Source: CAZBZG01 sp964496245
GTDB taxonomy: Bacteria > Planctomycetota > SZUA-567
NCBI GenBank assembly: GCA_964496245.1
Contig: CAZBZG010000013.1
Location: 1 to 29,907, forward strand
Length of the DNA stretch: 29,907 nt
Reading direction: 5' to 3'
Made by a program: the position numbers and the translations under genes
In this document: positions 22,916 to 29,907 of the stretch, one piece after another
How positions within the stretch are numbered: the first letter of the stretch is position 1
How the letters are laid out: each line of letters opens with the position of its first letter
The notes under the pieces: generated by a model
What the model was told of the DNA's origin: nothing
Seen by the model: the letters and a program-made list of their open reading frames with translations, nothing else
Database searches by the model: none

Positions 22916-23422
22916 CTAGGTCGGTCCGTTGCAGGCGTTCCGCGGACCTCTCCGGCGGCGGGGGCGACCGCGGGACGTGACCAGGTCCGGCGCTGCAGGG
23001 CTGAGCTTGCTTCGAAAGAGCCGGTCCGCGCACTCCACGGCCACCCGCGTGGTCTCGAGCTCCGACGGAAGAATGAGATAGTAGAACACCCCCGCCGCCC
23101 GGATGGCGCATTCGTGATTCGTCGCCTCGGGCGGCGTGACGGCGATGACTTCGGCGGACACCAGTCGCTTGAGTGCGCGCACAAGGTCGGCGGGGCGTTC
23201 GGAGAGCTTTGTGCTGAAAAGCACGACCCCCGGTGGCGGGTCTACCCGACGGAGCGCCTGGAGCAAGCTGGCCCCGTCAGGCACCACCACGCGCGTGATC
23301 GGGAAGCCTTCGAGCTCGCTGTCCAGGCGCCAGAAGGTGTCGGACTCCGGGCGCGCGGCCAGGACGAGCCCGCTTCTGGCGGCGGGGTCGAACGGTTCGG
23401 GGTTGTGGTTGTGAAGACTCAT
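22916..23422 (-). CDS. Degenerate receiver-like protein at the head of the che operon
   Basis: The 168-aa protein has the alternating strand/helix pattern of a receiver (SGLVLAARPESDTFWRL, VVLFSTKLSERPADLVRALKRL, VIAVTPPEATNHE, GVFYYLILPSE). The acidic pair, the phospho-acceptor Asp (Ser in LFSTKL) and the conserved Lys are all missing. It should not be phosphorylated and may act as a protein-protein module. The C-terminal 20 residues are Arg-rich. ATG 23422 has AGGA about eight bases upstream. The in-frame extension to 23602 is Arg/Pro-rich and I leave it out. It is the first gene of the cluster, 102 bases before the MCP gene. The receiver-like assignment is by pattern, not by a conserved motif. 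Confidence 0.6.
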   Translation of the reverse strand: MSLHNHNPEPFDPAARSGLVLAARPESDTFWRLDSELEGFPITRVVVPDGASLLQALRRVDPPPGVVLFSTKLSERPADLVRALKRLVSAEVIAVTPPEATNHECAIRAAGVFYYLILPSELETTRVAVECADRLFRSKLSPAAPDLVTSRGRPRRRRGPRNACNGPT

Positions 23423-23778
23423 GAGGAGGTTCCTGTTCGCCTGGTTGCGTCTGGCCAGAGCAAGCCTCGGGCCAGCGCGTGCAGGAATCCCCCAGCGTCC
23501 TGTGAGCGAACGAGTTGAACAAAACAGGCGGGAGTCGGCGGGGTCCGACGGCTTTGGGAGGGGGCGTCCGCGCGTCAAGAAGCGTCTGCATGCCAGACGC
23601 ACGGCAGGTAGGTGCGCTGCTCAGTCGCTTGCAACACGAGAACGCTCAGTGGGTTGCCGATTGCGTCGAAATGTGACCGGAATCGGACGGGAAGGCGTGG
23701 CCTTTTGCGGGGAAGGGTAGCCGCAGACCCGTATACGGCAGGAGTTGGGGGAAGAGGAGAGGAAGCGTACGCGAATCG
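23423..23778. other. Intergenic region upstream of the chemosensory cluster
   Basis: These 356 bases separate the kinase-activator fusion from the first che-cluster gene. The promoter of the che operon should lie here. I find no convincing sigma70, sigma28 or sigma54 element and no supported ORF. The clearest structure is the inverted repeat at 23582-23600. Confidence 0.4.
23582..23600. repeat. Inverted repeat, possible operator
   Basis: Perfect 7-bp arms GCGTCTG / CAGACGC flank CATGC, about 160-180 bases upstream of the first che-cluster gene. The size and spacing suit a dimeric DNA-binding protein; a Fis-type activator is encoded next door. Confidence 0.3.
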
Positions 23779-26700
23779 TCACGCGTCCGACAGCCCGTGC
23801 TTGCGCAGCAGCGAGTAGATGGTCGAACGCGAAACGCCGAGCACGCGCGCGGCTTCGGCCTTGTTGCCGCTGCAGCGGGTCAGAGCCTTGTCCAGGAGGT
23901 CGCGCTCCATCTCCTCGAGCGTGGGCATGGTCTGGCTCTCGGCGGGCGAGAGTCGCACGCGTTCGGGCAGGTCGGCCGGCCGGATGATGGGCCGGGCTAC
24001 GGTCTGGGCCGTGTGCGTGATCATGTTCTCCAGTTCGCGCACGTTGCCGGGCCAGGTATAGTTCCCCAGACAGCTGAGAGCCTGGGGGGAGAGGCAGCGC
24101 TTGGCGCGCGGTCCCGTCTGCGCGGCAGTGGACAGGAAGTGCTCGGCGAGCAGGGGGATGTCCTCCGGTCGGTCGCGCAGGGGCGGCAGGGTGATGGTGC
24201 TCTCGATTATGCGGTAGAAGAGATCCTCGCGGAATCGCCCGTCAGCCACCATCGCCTCCAGACGCTCGTTGCTCGCGACCAGGACCCGCACGTCCACGGA
24301 TTCGGGCTGCCGGCTGCCCACGGGCATGATCTCGCCCCGGTCGAGCACGCGCAGCAGGGCCACCTGGGTGCGCGGCGAGGCGGCTTCGATCTCGTCGAGC
24401 ATCAGGGTTCCGCCCGTGGCTGCGGCGAACAGGCCGGCCTTGTCGGCGTCGGCGCCCGTGAACGCGCCCTTGTGATAGCCGAAGAGCTCGGTTTCAAGCA
24501 CGGATTCAGGCAGGCTTCCGCAGTTGACCGGGATAAAGGGTTTGCCCTCGCGGGGACTCGTCTCGTGGATGGCCCGCGCCACGAGCTCCTTGCCCGTGCC
24601 GGTCTCGCCCTGGATGAGCACCGTGGTCTCGGTTGCGGCCACGGCTTCGATCTGCCGATAGACCGCGTTCATCTGGCGGCTGGCGCCGATCAGTTCGCTG
24701 AACCGACTGCGCTGGTCGGCCCGGTGCGCCAGCTGGCGCTGCTCGAGCGCGCGCGCGATCACGAGCTGCAGGTGGTCGAGATTGACGGGCTTCGGGAAGT
24801 ATTCGGCCGCTCCCAGTTGCAGGGCTTCGAGGGAGGATTCCACGGTGGCATAGGCCGTGACCACAAGCACGATGGCCTCAGGCGATCGCTTGCGGACCGC
24901 GCGCAGTACGTCCACGCCCGAACAGTCCGGCATCTGGAGGTCGGTGATCACGATGTCGGCGCCCCGTTCGGCGAATATGGCCAACCCCTGCTCGCCACCG
25001 GAAGCGCTCGATACGTCGTGACCGCGCGCGGTCAGGTGCATGCGCAGGCTCTCGCGCACCATTTCGTCGTCGTCGATGATGAGGATGCGCGCCTGCTGGG
25101 ACGACGTCGCGACCGGACGGGCCTCCGATGTCTCGTCCCCGATGGGGCCTGGTTCGCCGATTCCATCGGTTGTGCGTACGTCGCCGGATTCGTCAGCAGA
25201 GGGCGTGGCGCGCGTTTCCATGATCACCGGCGGAGGCGCCTGGATCGCGTGGGCCACGTGCCGGGAGAGATCGCCGGCCATGAAGGGCTTGGCCAGTACG
25301 CCGAGCAGTCCCTGGTCGGTGAGGTCCCGGGGATCGTGCGCAAAGAGGTGGCCCGAGGCGATCAGGGCCTTGACGCCCGGATCGATGGCCCGCAGGGCGT
25401 GATAGGTCTCCAGGCCGTTGCGGCCGGGCATGATCATGTCCAGGATGACCAGGTCGATCTCGTCCGCGTGCTCCTGGTAATGCGCGACCGCCTCCTCTCC
25501 GTTGCTCGTCAGCACGACTCGGTATCCGCATCCGGTGAGAATTCCCTGGAGCACCTCCCGCACGAAGGCCTCGTCGTCTGCGACTAGAATGGTGCCTTCG
25601 CCGGTCTCGAGCGGGATCGACCCGTTCTGGGTGGCCTCGCGCGTCTCGCTGTCGGAGGCAGGCAGGTAGAGGCGGAACCGGCTGCCCTGACCGGGTTCGC
25701 TGTCCACCTTGATGGTTCCGCCGTGGGCCTGGATGCAACTCTGCACGGCCGCCAGGCCCAGTCCCGTGCCTTTGCCGGGCGTCTTGGTCGTGAAAAACGG
25801 CTCGAAGAGGTGCGCGATCGTTTCGGCATCCATGCCTTCGCCCGTATCGCGGACCGTGACTTCGAGATAGTGGCCGGGATGCACGTCGAGGGACAGTTCG
25901 GTGCAGAGTGCCTCGGTCAGGAACGTGTCCCGCGAGGCGTAGGTGAGCTCTCCGCCATCGGGCATGGCGTCGCGTGCATTGGCGCCAAGGTTGAGAAGCG
26001 CGCTCTGCAGTTCCTGGGCGTCGCCCACCACCGTAGCGGAGGACGCATCGAGGTGGAGGCGGACATCGATGCGTCGATCGATGCTATGCGCGAGAAGATG
26101 GGTCGTGTCCGAGAGGATCCGGTGGACGTCGACCAGGGTCTTGCTGGGTTCGCGCTTTCGGGAGAAGGAGAGCAGCTGCTGGACGAGTTCAGCGCCGCGC
26201 CGGCTCGCCTCCTGGATCTTGGCGCTGTAGGCCGCGAGCTTCTCTTTCGGCAGGTCGGAGTCCTCCAGCAGTTGCGCGTATCCGAGGATGCCGGCGAGCA
26301 GGTTGTTGAAGTCGTGCGCGATGCCGGAGGCCAATCGGCCGATCAGTTCGAGGTTCTGCGTGTGCTGCAGTCGCGCCTCGCAGGCGCGCTGCTCGGCCTC
26401 CGCGCGGCGCTTTTCTGTGATGTCCAGGCCCACGCCGAAGAAGAAGTCGGGCGAGCCGTCGTCCTTGGACACGAGCCGGTCGTGCCAGTCCACCAGGCGG
26501 CGTTCGCCCGCCCGCGTCAGTACGTGGTTCTCGATGTCCGCCCCGCCCGTTCCGGCAAGGATCTGTTCGAACACCGTGGAGAGCTTTTCGCGCTCCTCAT
26601 CCGGCACGAAACGGGCGAGGTAGTCCGTGCTCTCGACTTCCTCCCGCGTATACCCGAGCGCCTCGCGCATGGCCGGATTCATGAGCAGCGTCTTGCCCTG

Positions 26701-27873
26701 GGCGTCGATGGCCACGATGTAGATGGGGGATGCGTTGATCAGAGACAGGGCGAAGGCTCGTTCCTTCTTCGCATCGTCTTCCGCGCGCTTGCGATCCGTG
26801 ATATCGTTGCCGATGCAGAGGACGCCCGTCACTTGGTCGTCCGCGTCCCGGATCGCGCGGTTGGTCCAGGAGATCCAGACCCGCGAGCCGTCCCGGCGTT
26901 GGTTCTCGTTTTCGTTCTGGCGGAAGGTTTCGGGTGAAGCGATGATCTGCCGGATCATGGCGCCCAGGTCCTGGCCGGCGGTGTCGCGTTCGGGCACGAT
27001 CGTGCCGACCACATTGCGGCCGAGAATGTCGTCCTGCGCGTAGCCGAAGAAGCGTCGGCCGAACGTGTTCAGGAAGCTGACCCGTCCTTCGAGGTCCATG
27101 CGCAGGATCACGCTGTTGGCGCTCTCCACGAGTTCGCGGTATTTGGCTTCGCTCTCCCGCAGAGCAGACACAGCCGCCTGCCGGGCCCGGTCGGTCCGGC
27201 CATGTTGGTGCACGATCAGCAGGGCGAGCAGCAGCACGATGCCCAGGATCCCCAGGGACACGGCTGAGAGCCGCCACCGGATGGCAGCCAGCTTCCGCTC
27301 GAGCGTGTCCATGTACAGGCCCGTTCCGATGATCCAGCCCCAGGGTTCGAAGACCTTGACGTAGGAGAGCTTGGGAGAGAGCTGATCCGGATCGTCGTGC
27401 TTCTGCCACTGGTACCGGGCGTACCCGGCTTTCTTGGCCTCTGCAATGCGAGCGAACTCGGCAAAGACGCGGTTCCCCTGGGTGTCGCGGTAGTCCTTCA
27501 GGTTGCGTCCCTCAAGCTCGGGGCGGTAGGGATGCATGATCATGTTGGCATCCAGGTCGCTGATCCAGAAGTAGTCCTTGTGCTCAGGGCCGTAGCGGAG
27601 CTCGCGGATGCGCCGGACCGCGCGCTTCTGGGCGTGGTTGCGGGGGATTTCGCCCGCTGCGACCCGGGCGTGGAGCGCGTGCAGGTCGCTCCAGACCGAA
27701 TCAGCCAACGTCCGGAGGGTTTTTCGCTCCTGGTCGACGAGATGTTGTTCCAGGCGCGGCAGAATGATGGCGAAGATGCTGACCACGAAGAGCACGACGG
27801 TGAGCAACGCCGGAAGCGCGACACGGACGAAGCGGGCCGCGAGGCCGTCCCTGGATGTCTCGAGGATCTTCAT
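23779..27873 (-). CDS. Cache-PAS-PAS histidine kinase fused to receiver-receiver-NtrC-type sigma54 activator
   Basis: One 1364-aa chain holds a complete signalling system. TM1 lies near residues 18-40, then a periplasmic Cache-type sensor (HKDYFWISDLDANMIMHP, WGWIIGTGLYMD), and TM2 near 208-232. Two PAS domains end in DITDRKRAE and DITEKRRAE. HisKA has its His near 521 in GIAHDFNNLL, and the HATPase contains DTGEGMD, FEPFFTT and GKGTGLGL. Receiver 1 (VADDE, Asp near 812 in LDMIMP) and receiver 2 (IDDDE, Asp near 976 in TDLQMP) follow. The AAA+ domain has GETGTGKE and an intact GAFTGA loop for sigma54 contact, and a Fis-type HTH closes the chain (NKAEAARVLGVSRSTIYSLL). I start at ATG 27873; the Shine-Dalgarno is weak. 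Expected role: a membrane-bound, ligand-controlled activator of sigma54 promoters. Confidence 0.92.
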   Translation of the reverse strand: MKILETSRDGLAARFVRVALPALLTVVLFVVSIFAIILPRLEQHLVDQERKTLRTLADSVWSDLHALHARVAAGEIPRNHAQKRAVRRIRELRYGPEHKDYFWISDLDANMIMHPYRPELEGRNLKDYRDTQGNRVFAEFARIAEAKKAGYARYQWQKHDDPDQLSPKLSYVKVFEPWGWIIGTGLYMDTLERKLAAIRWRLSAVSLGILGIVLLLALLIVHQHGRTDRARQAAVSALRESEAKYRELVESANSVILRMDLEGRVSFLNTFGRRFFGYAQDDILGRNVVGTIVPERDTAGQDLGAMIRQIIASPETFRQNENENQRRDGSRVWISWTNRAIRDADDQVTGVLCIGNDITDRKRAEDDAKKERAFALSLINASPIYIVAIDAQGKTLLMNPAMREALGYTREEVESTDYLARFVPDEEREKLSTVFEQILAGTGGADIENHVLTRAGERRLVDWHDRLVSKDDGSPDFFFGVGLDITEKRRAEAEQRACEARLQHTQNLELIGRLASGIAHDFNNLLAGILGYAQLLEDSDLPKEKLAAYSAKIQEASRRGAELVQQLLSFSRKREPSKTLVDVHRILSDTTHLLAHSIDRRIDVRLHLDASSATVVGDAQELQSALLNLGANARDAMPDGGELTYASRDTFLTEALCTELSLDVHPGHYLEVTVRDTGEGMDAETIAHLFEPFFTTKTPGKGTGLGLAAVQSCIQAHGGTIKVDSEPGQGSRFRLYLPASDSETREATQNGSIPLETGEGTILVADDEAFVREVLQGILTGCGYRVVLTSNGEEAVAHYQEHADEIDLVILDMIMPGRNGLETYHALRAIDPGVKALIASGHLFAHDPRDLTDQGLLGVLAKPFMAGDLSRHVAHAIQAPPPVIMETRATPSADESGDVRTTDGIGEPGPIGDETSEARPVATSSQQARILIIDDDEMVRESLRMHLTARGHDVSSASGGEQGLAIFAERGADIVITDLQMPDCSGVDVLRAVRKRSPEAIVLVVTAYATVESSLEALQLGAAEYFPKPVNLDHLQLVIARALEQRQLAHRADQRSRFSELIGASRQMNAVYRQIEAVAATETTVLIQGETGTGKELVARAIHETSPREGKPFIPVNCGSLPESVLETELFGYHKGAFTGADADKAGLFAAATGGTLMLDEIEAASPRTQVALLRVLDRGEIMPVGSRQPESVDVRVLVASNERLEAMVADGRFREDLFYRIIESTITLPPLRDRPEDIPLLAEHFLSTAAQTGPRAKRCLSPQALSCLGNYTWPGNVRELENMITHTAQTVARPIIRPADLPERVRLSPAESQTMPTLEEMERDLLDKALTRCSGNKAEAARVLGVSRSTIYSLLRKHGLSDA

Positions 27874-27929
27874 GCGCGATGCCCGGCTCGCCGTTGTGGA
27901 TGGATGCGGAGACCCCTTTGCCGCATACG

Positions 27930-27958
27930 AGCCTACCGCGGATCTTCGACATGTGCAA
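27930..27958 (-). promoter_or_regulatory. Sigma70-type promoter for the kinase-activator fusion
   Basis: On the minus strand TTGCAC (27953-27958) and TAGGCT (27930-27935) are 17 bases apart. The start site would be near 27923, about 50 bases before ATG 27873. Confidence 0.55.
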
Positions 27959-28047
27959 CCACAAAACCGCTTGCGCGGGCGCAGGCGTCTTGGACCGGGC
28001 CTGGTAGAGAGGCGTCCGGTTTGGGGTGGCAATCCGGACGCGGAGCA

Positions 28048-28123
28048 GGTTGTCGCCCAGGCACGCTTGCCTGGGACGGAACACGTGAGGCGCTCCCCAG
28101 GCAAGAGAGCCTGTGCCACAACC
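28048..28123. repeat. Pair of inverted 28-bp REP-like repeats
   Basis: Unit A (28048-28075, plus) and unit B (28096-28123, minus) match at 24 of 28 positions and face each other across 20 bases. Each begins GGTTGT, contains CAGGC...TTGCCTGGG and folds by itself; unit A has an 8-bp stem CCCAGGCA / TGCCTGGG with a CGCT loop. The arrangement resembles paired REP elements (BIMEs). Confidence 0.6.
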
Positions 28124-28142
28124 AGCGCCCTTTGGGTGTGAC

Positions 28143-28199
28143 CCGGTTCTGAACCAAGCCTTGAACCGGACGGGAGCGAAAGCCGGACAGCCCTCCGGC
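28143..28199. repeat. Two further hairpins in the divergent intergenic region
   Basis: CCGGTTC (28143-28149) pairs with GAACCGG (28163-28169), and GCCGGA (28182-28187) pairs with TCCGGC (28194-28199). They follow the REP-like pair and may belong to the same structured element. Confidence 0.4.
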
Positions 28200-28242
28200 G
28201 CACCGCTGGCCCGGCAACGCGCGGACGAAGCGCTCCGCGCCT

Positions 28243-28271
28243 TTGATTTTCCGAACCCGTTTGTGTAGGAT
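28243..28271 (+). promoter_or_regulatory. Sigma70-type promoter for the SNF2 helicase gene
   Basis: TTGATT (28243-28248) and TAGGAT (28266-28271) are 17 bases apart. The start site would be near 28278, about 50 bases before ATG 28331. Confidence 0.55.
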
Positions 28272-28330
28272 TGGTCTTCCGGATTCAGCCACGACCGGAA
28301 ATGCCGCACGCGCACGCGGAGAGGGTAGGG

Positions 28331-29907
28331 ATGATCGAACTCGCGGTGACGCCTTCGGGGCAGCTCCTTTGCCGGCGGCAGGCGGGAGAGCCCGATGCGG
28401 CCGGGGCTGCCGCGCTCGACGAGGTGGCGGCCGCTTTCGAACGGGCCGGGCCGGGCGCGGGGCTCTTTCGGCTGGCTGCCTGCCGCAACGGCGAGGGGTT
28501 GGGCCCGTCGATGCTCTTCTGGCGGGACTTTGCCGCGCGTCATCTCTCCGCGCTCTGCCACACCCCTGAGACAACGGGGCCGGCCGAGCCCGTCGCACCG
28601 CCGGCCCCGGCCGAGATGGCCCAGATCCTGCTCGCCGTGCCGCCCATGACCGGCGCCGAGTACCTGACCGTGGCCGCGCTCGACCGGGCGTGGGAAGCCC
28701 TGGACGCGTGGACGCGCCAGGCGGTCGAAGCCGAAGGAGGTCTGGCGTCCTTTCTTCGCAAGCACGCTCCGCACTGGCACCAGGTCGGCCGGGTCAGCTT
28801 TCATCTGGCCGAAAACAAGGACGACCCGGAGTATCCGTTCGCGTTTCTCGCCACCTACGCCTCGGGACTCAACAAGGCGGGAAAGCCACGGTACGTGCCG
28901 CTCAGTCAGGCGCTCACCGAGTACGGCGGCGCCAGGAACAAGAAGGCGCTCGTGCGCCTGCTCGCGCCCGTGAGCGCGGCCGCGGCCAAGAGCGCGCTGG
29001 TGAGCGAGCTCGTGGAGAGCGGGGACGTCTACCACCCCTATCCCTTTACGCCTGAGGAGGCCTATCGGTTCCTGACCGAGATCCCGGTCTACGAGGAGTC
29101 CGGGCTCCTGGTGCGCGTGCCTGATTGGTGGCGCAAGCGTCCGCGCATTCAGGCGGGGGTGACCGTGGGCAGCGCATCGCAGGGCAAGTTCACGGCTGAC
29201 ACGCTGCTGGATTTCAAGGTCGAAGCCGCCCTGGGCGACCAGCGCCTGACCCAAAAGGAGCTGGAGGAGCTTCTTGCGGGCGGCGCGGGCCTGCGCTTCG
29301 TCAAGGGCCAATGGGTCGAGGTCGATGCCCAGAAGCTCCAGCAGGTGCTCGACCACTGGAACAAGGTCGAGGCCCAGGCCGGGGAGGGCGTCAGCCTCCT
29401 GGAAGGGATGCGCCTCCTCGCGGGCGCGAACGCCGACCTCAAGGAGCGCGAGGCCGACGCTGCCGTGCGTGAGTGGTCGTTCGTGACGGCCGGGCCGCAC
29501 CTGCGCAACCTGCTCGAGCGCCTGCGTTCGCCCGAGCGGCTCGCGGCAGCCAAGCCCGGAAGGGCCTTCCGGGGAACGCTGCGGCCCTACCAGGAGGCCG
29601 GCCTGAGCTGGCTCTGGCTTCTCTCCGAGATGGGCCTGGGCGCCTGTCTGGCCGACGACATGGGCCTGGGCAAGACCGTCCAGGTGATTGCGCTCCTGCT
29701 CATGCAAAAGAAACGCCGCCGCAATGCGCCGCCGTCCCTGTTCGTGGTGCCCGCGTCCGTGCTGGCCAACTGGGAGAGCGAGATCGCGCGCTTCGCTCCC
29801 TCCCTCCGGCAGCTCACGCTGCACCGCTCCAGCCTCTCCCCGTCCGAACTGGCGGCCGTGGGCGAGGACCCTGTCGGGCACCTCGCAGACGTGGATGCGG
29901 TGCTCAC
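28331..29907 (+). CDS. SNF2/SWI2-family helicase, N-terminal part (runs off the window)
   Basis: The frame stays open from ATG 28331 to the end of the window (525 codons visible). Residues 1 to about 230 are an N-terminal region without clear motifs. From about 240, FLTEIPVYEESGLLVRVPDWW and the following beta-rich stretch resemble the domain associated with bacterial SNF2 helicases (DUF3670). The ATPase core then begins: LRPYQEAGLSWLWLL (Q-motif region), ADDMGLGKT at about residue 442 (Walker A/motif I), and VVPASVLANWESEIARF (motif Ia). The DEAH box and the second RecA lobe lie beyond the window. Such proteins use ATP to move along DNA and remodel protein-DNA or transcription complexes; RapA and Swi2/Snf2 are relatives. 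The longer opposite-strand frame here is a shadow. Confidence 0.9.
   Translation, partial: MIELAVTPSGQLLCRRQAGEPDAAGAAALDEVAAAFERAGPGAGLFRLAACRNGEGLGPSMLFWRDFAARHLSALCHTPETTGPAEPVAPPAPAEMAQILLAVPPMTGAEYLTVAALDRAWEALDAWTRQAVEAEGGLASFLRKHAPHWHQVGRVSFHLAENKDDPEYPFAFLATYASGLNKAGKPRYVPLSQALTEYGGARNKKALVRLLAPVSAAAAKSALVSELVESGDVYHPYPFTPEEAYRFLTEIPVYEESGLLVRVPDWWRKRPRIQAGVTVGSASQGKFTADTLLDFKVEAALGDQRLTQKELEELLAGGAGLRFVKGQWVEVDAQKLQQVLDHWNKVEAQAGEGVSLLEGMRLLAGANADLKEREADAAVREWSFVTAGPHLRNLLERLRSPERLAAAKPGRAFRGTLRPYQEAGLSWLWLLSEMGLGACLADDMGLGKTVQVIALLLMQKKRRRNAPPSLFVVPASVLANWESEIARFAPSLRQLTLHRSSLSPSELAAVGEDPVGHLADVDAVL

Noticed and set aside
23797..25587. 596-aa plus-strand ORF opposite the sigma54 activator
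   Set aside because: The opposite strand has intact AAA+, receiver and HTH motifs. The plus frame is a compositional by-product.
27701..29881. 726-aa minus-strand ORF opposite the SNF2 helicase and the REP-like region
   Set aside because: The plus strand carries the Walker A and SNF2-associated motifs in an open frame that runs off the window. The minus frame has Arg/Gly/Leu-rich shadow composition and crosses the repeats.

Overview
This is a GC-rich bacterial chromosome window from a probable Gram-negative organism. A lipobox lipoprotein, a Cache-domain sensor kinase, a sigma54-type activator and a full chemosensory operon support that. The mixture of a SAM hydroxide adenosyltransferase, a TMTC-like membrane TPR protein, a FapA (DUF342) protein, a CheX/CheD-type chemotaxis set and an MCP ending in an acidic VIPL...F tail suggests the PVC superphylum (for example Kiritimatiellota/Verrucomicrobiota) or a deltaproteobacterium-like lineage. 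This placement is an inference from gene content and codon style, not from a marker gene. I saw no rRNA, tRNA, CRISPR array, transposase or phage gene.

Positions 1-8307 are a left arm of mostly plus-strand genes: the C-terminal end of a disordered Ala/Pro/Glu-rich protein, a SAM hydroxide adenosyltransferase (DUF62) and a stand-alone tRNA-binding domain, all overlapping. A minus-strand LmbE/PIG-L deacetylase follows. Diverging from it is a TMTC-like membrane protein with TPRs, then RsmG, an SGNH hydrolase and a TPR lipoprotein. A promoter pair with near-consensus -35 boxes lies between the deacetylase and the TPR gene.

Positions 8392-23422 hold a chemosensory cluster of about 15 kb, all on the minus strand. 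In transcription order it is: degenerate receiver protein, MCP, 67-codon ORF, CheA, CheW, CheR, receiver-HD-GYP, CheD, 32-codon ORF, CheB, CheY, pseudo-receiver-CheX, 74-aa membrane protein, single receiver, receiver-histidine kinase, receiver-FapA-receiver. Most junctions overlap or are a few bases apart and have clear Shine-Dalgarno sequences. A textbook intrinsic-terminator structure lies between MCP and CheA, inside the 67-codon ORF, so the downstream genes may be controlled by attenuation. No flagellar or pilus gene is visible, so the output of the pathway is open.

Positions 23779-27873 encode one 1364-aa protein that joins a Cache/PAS/PAS histidine kinase, two receivers and a complete NtrC-type sigma54 activator with a Fis-type HTH. 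It is a whole two-component system on one chain. The 457-bp divergent region after it holds promoters in both directions and a pair of 28-bp inverted REP-like repeats. The window ends inside a plus-strand SNF2/SWI2 helicase.

The best candidates for something new are the receiver-FapA-receiver fusion, whose second receiver has Glu in place of the phospho-acceptor Asp; the kinase-activator fusion; the terminator/short-ORF arrangement before cheA; and the small membrane protein coupled to the receiver gene.
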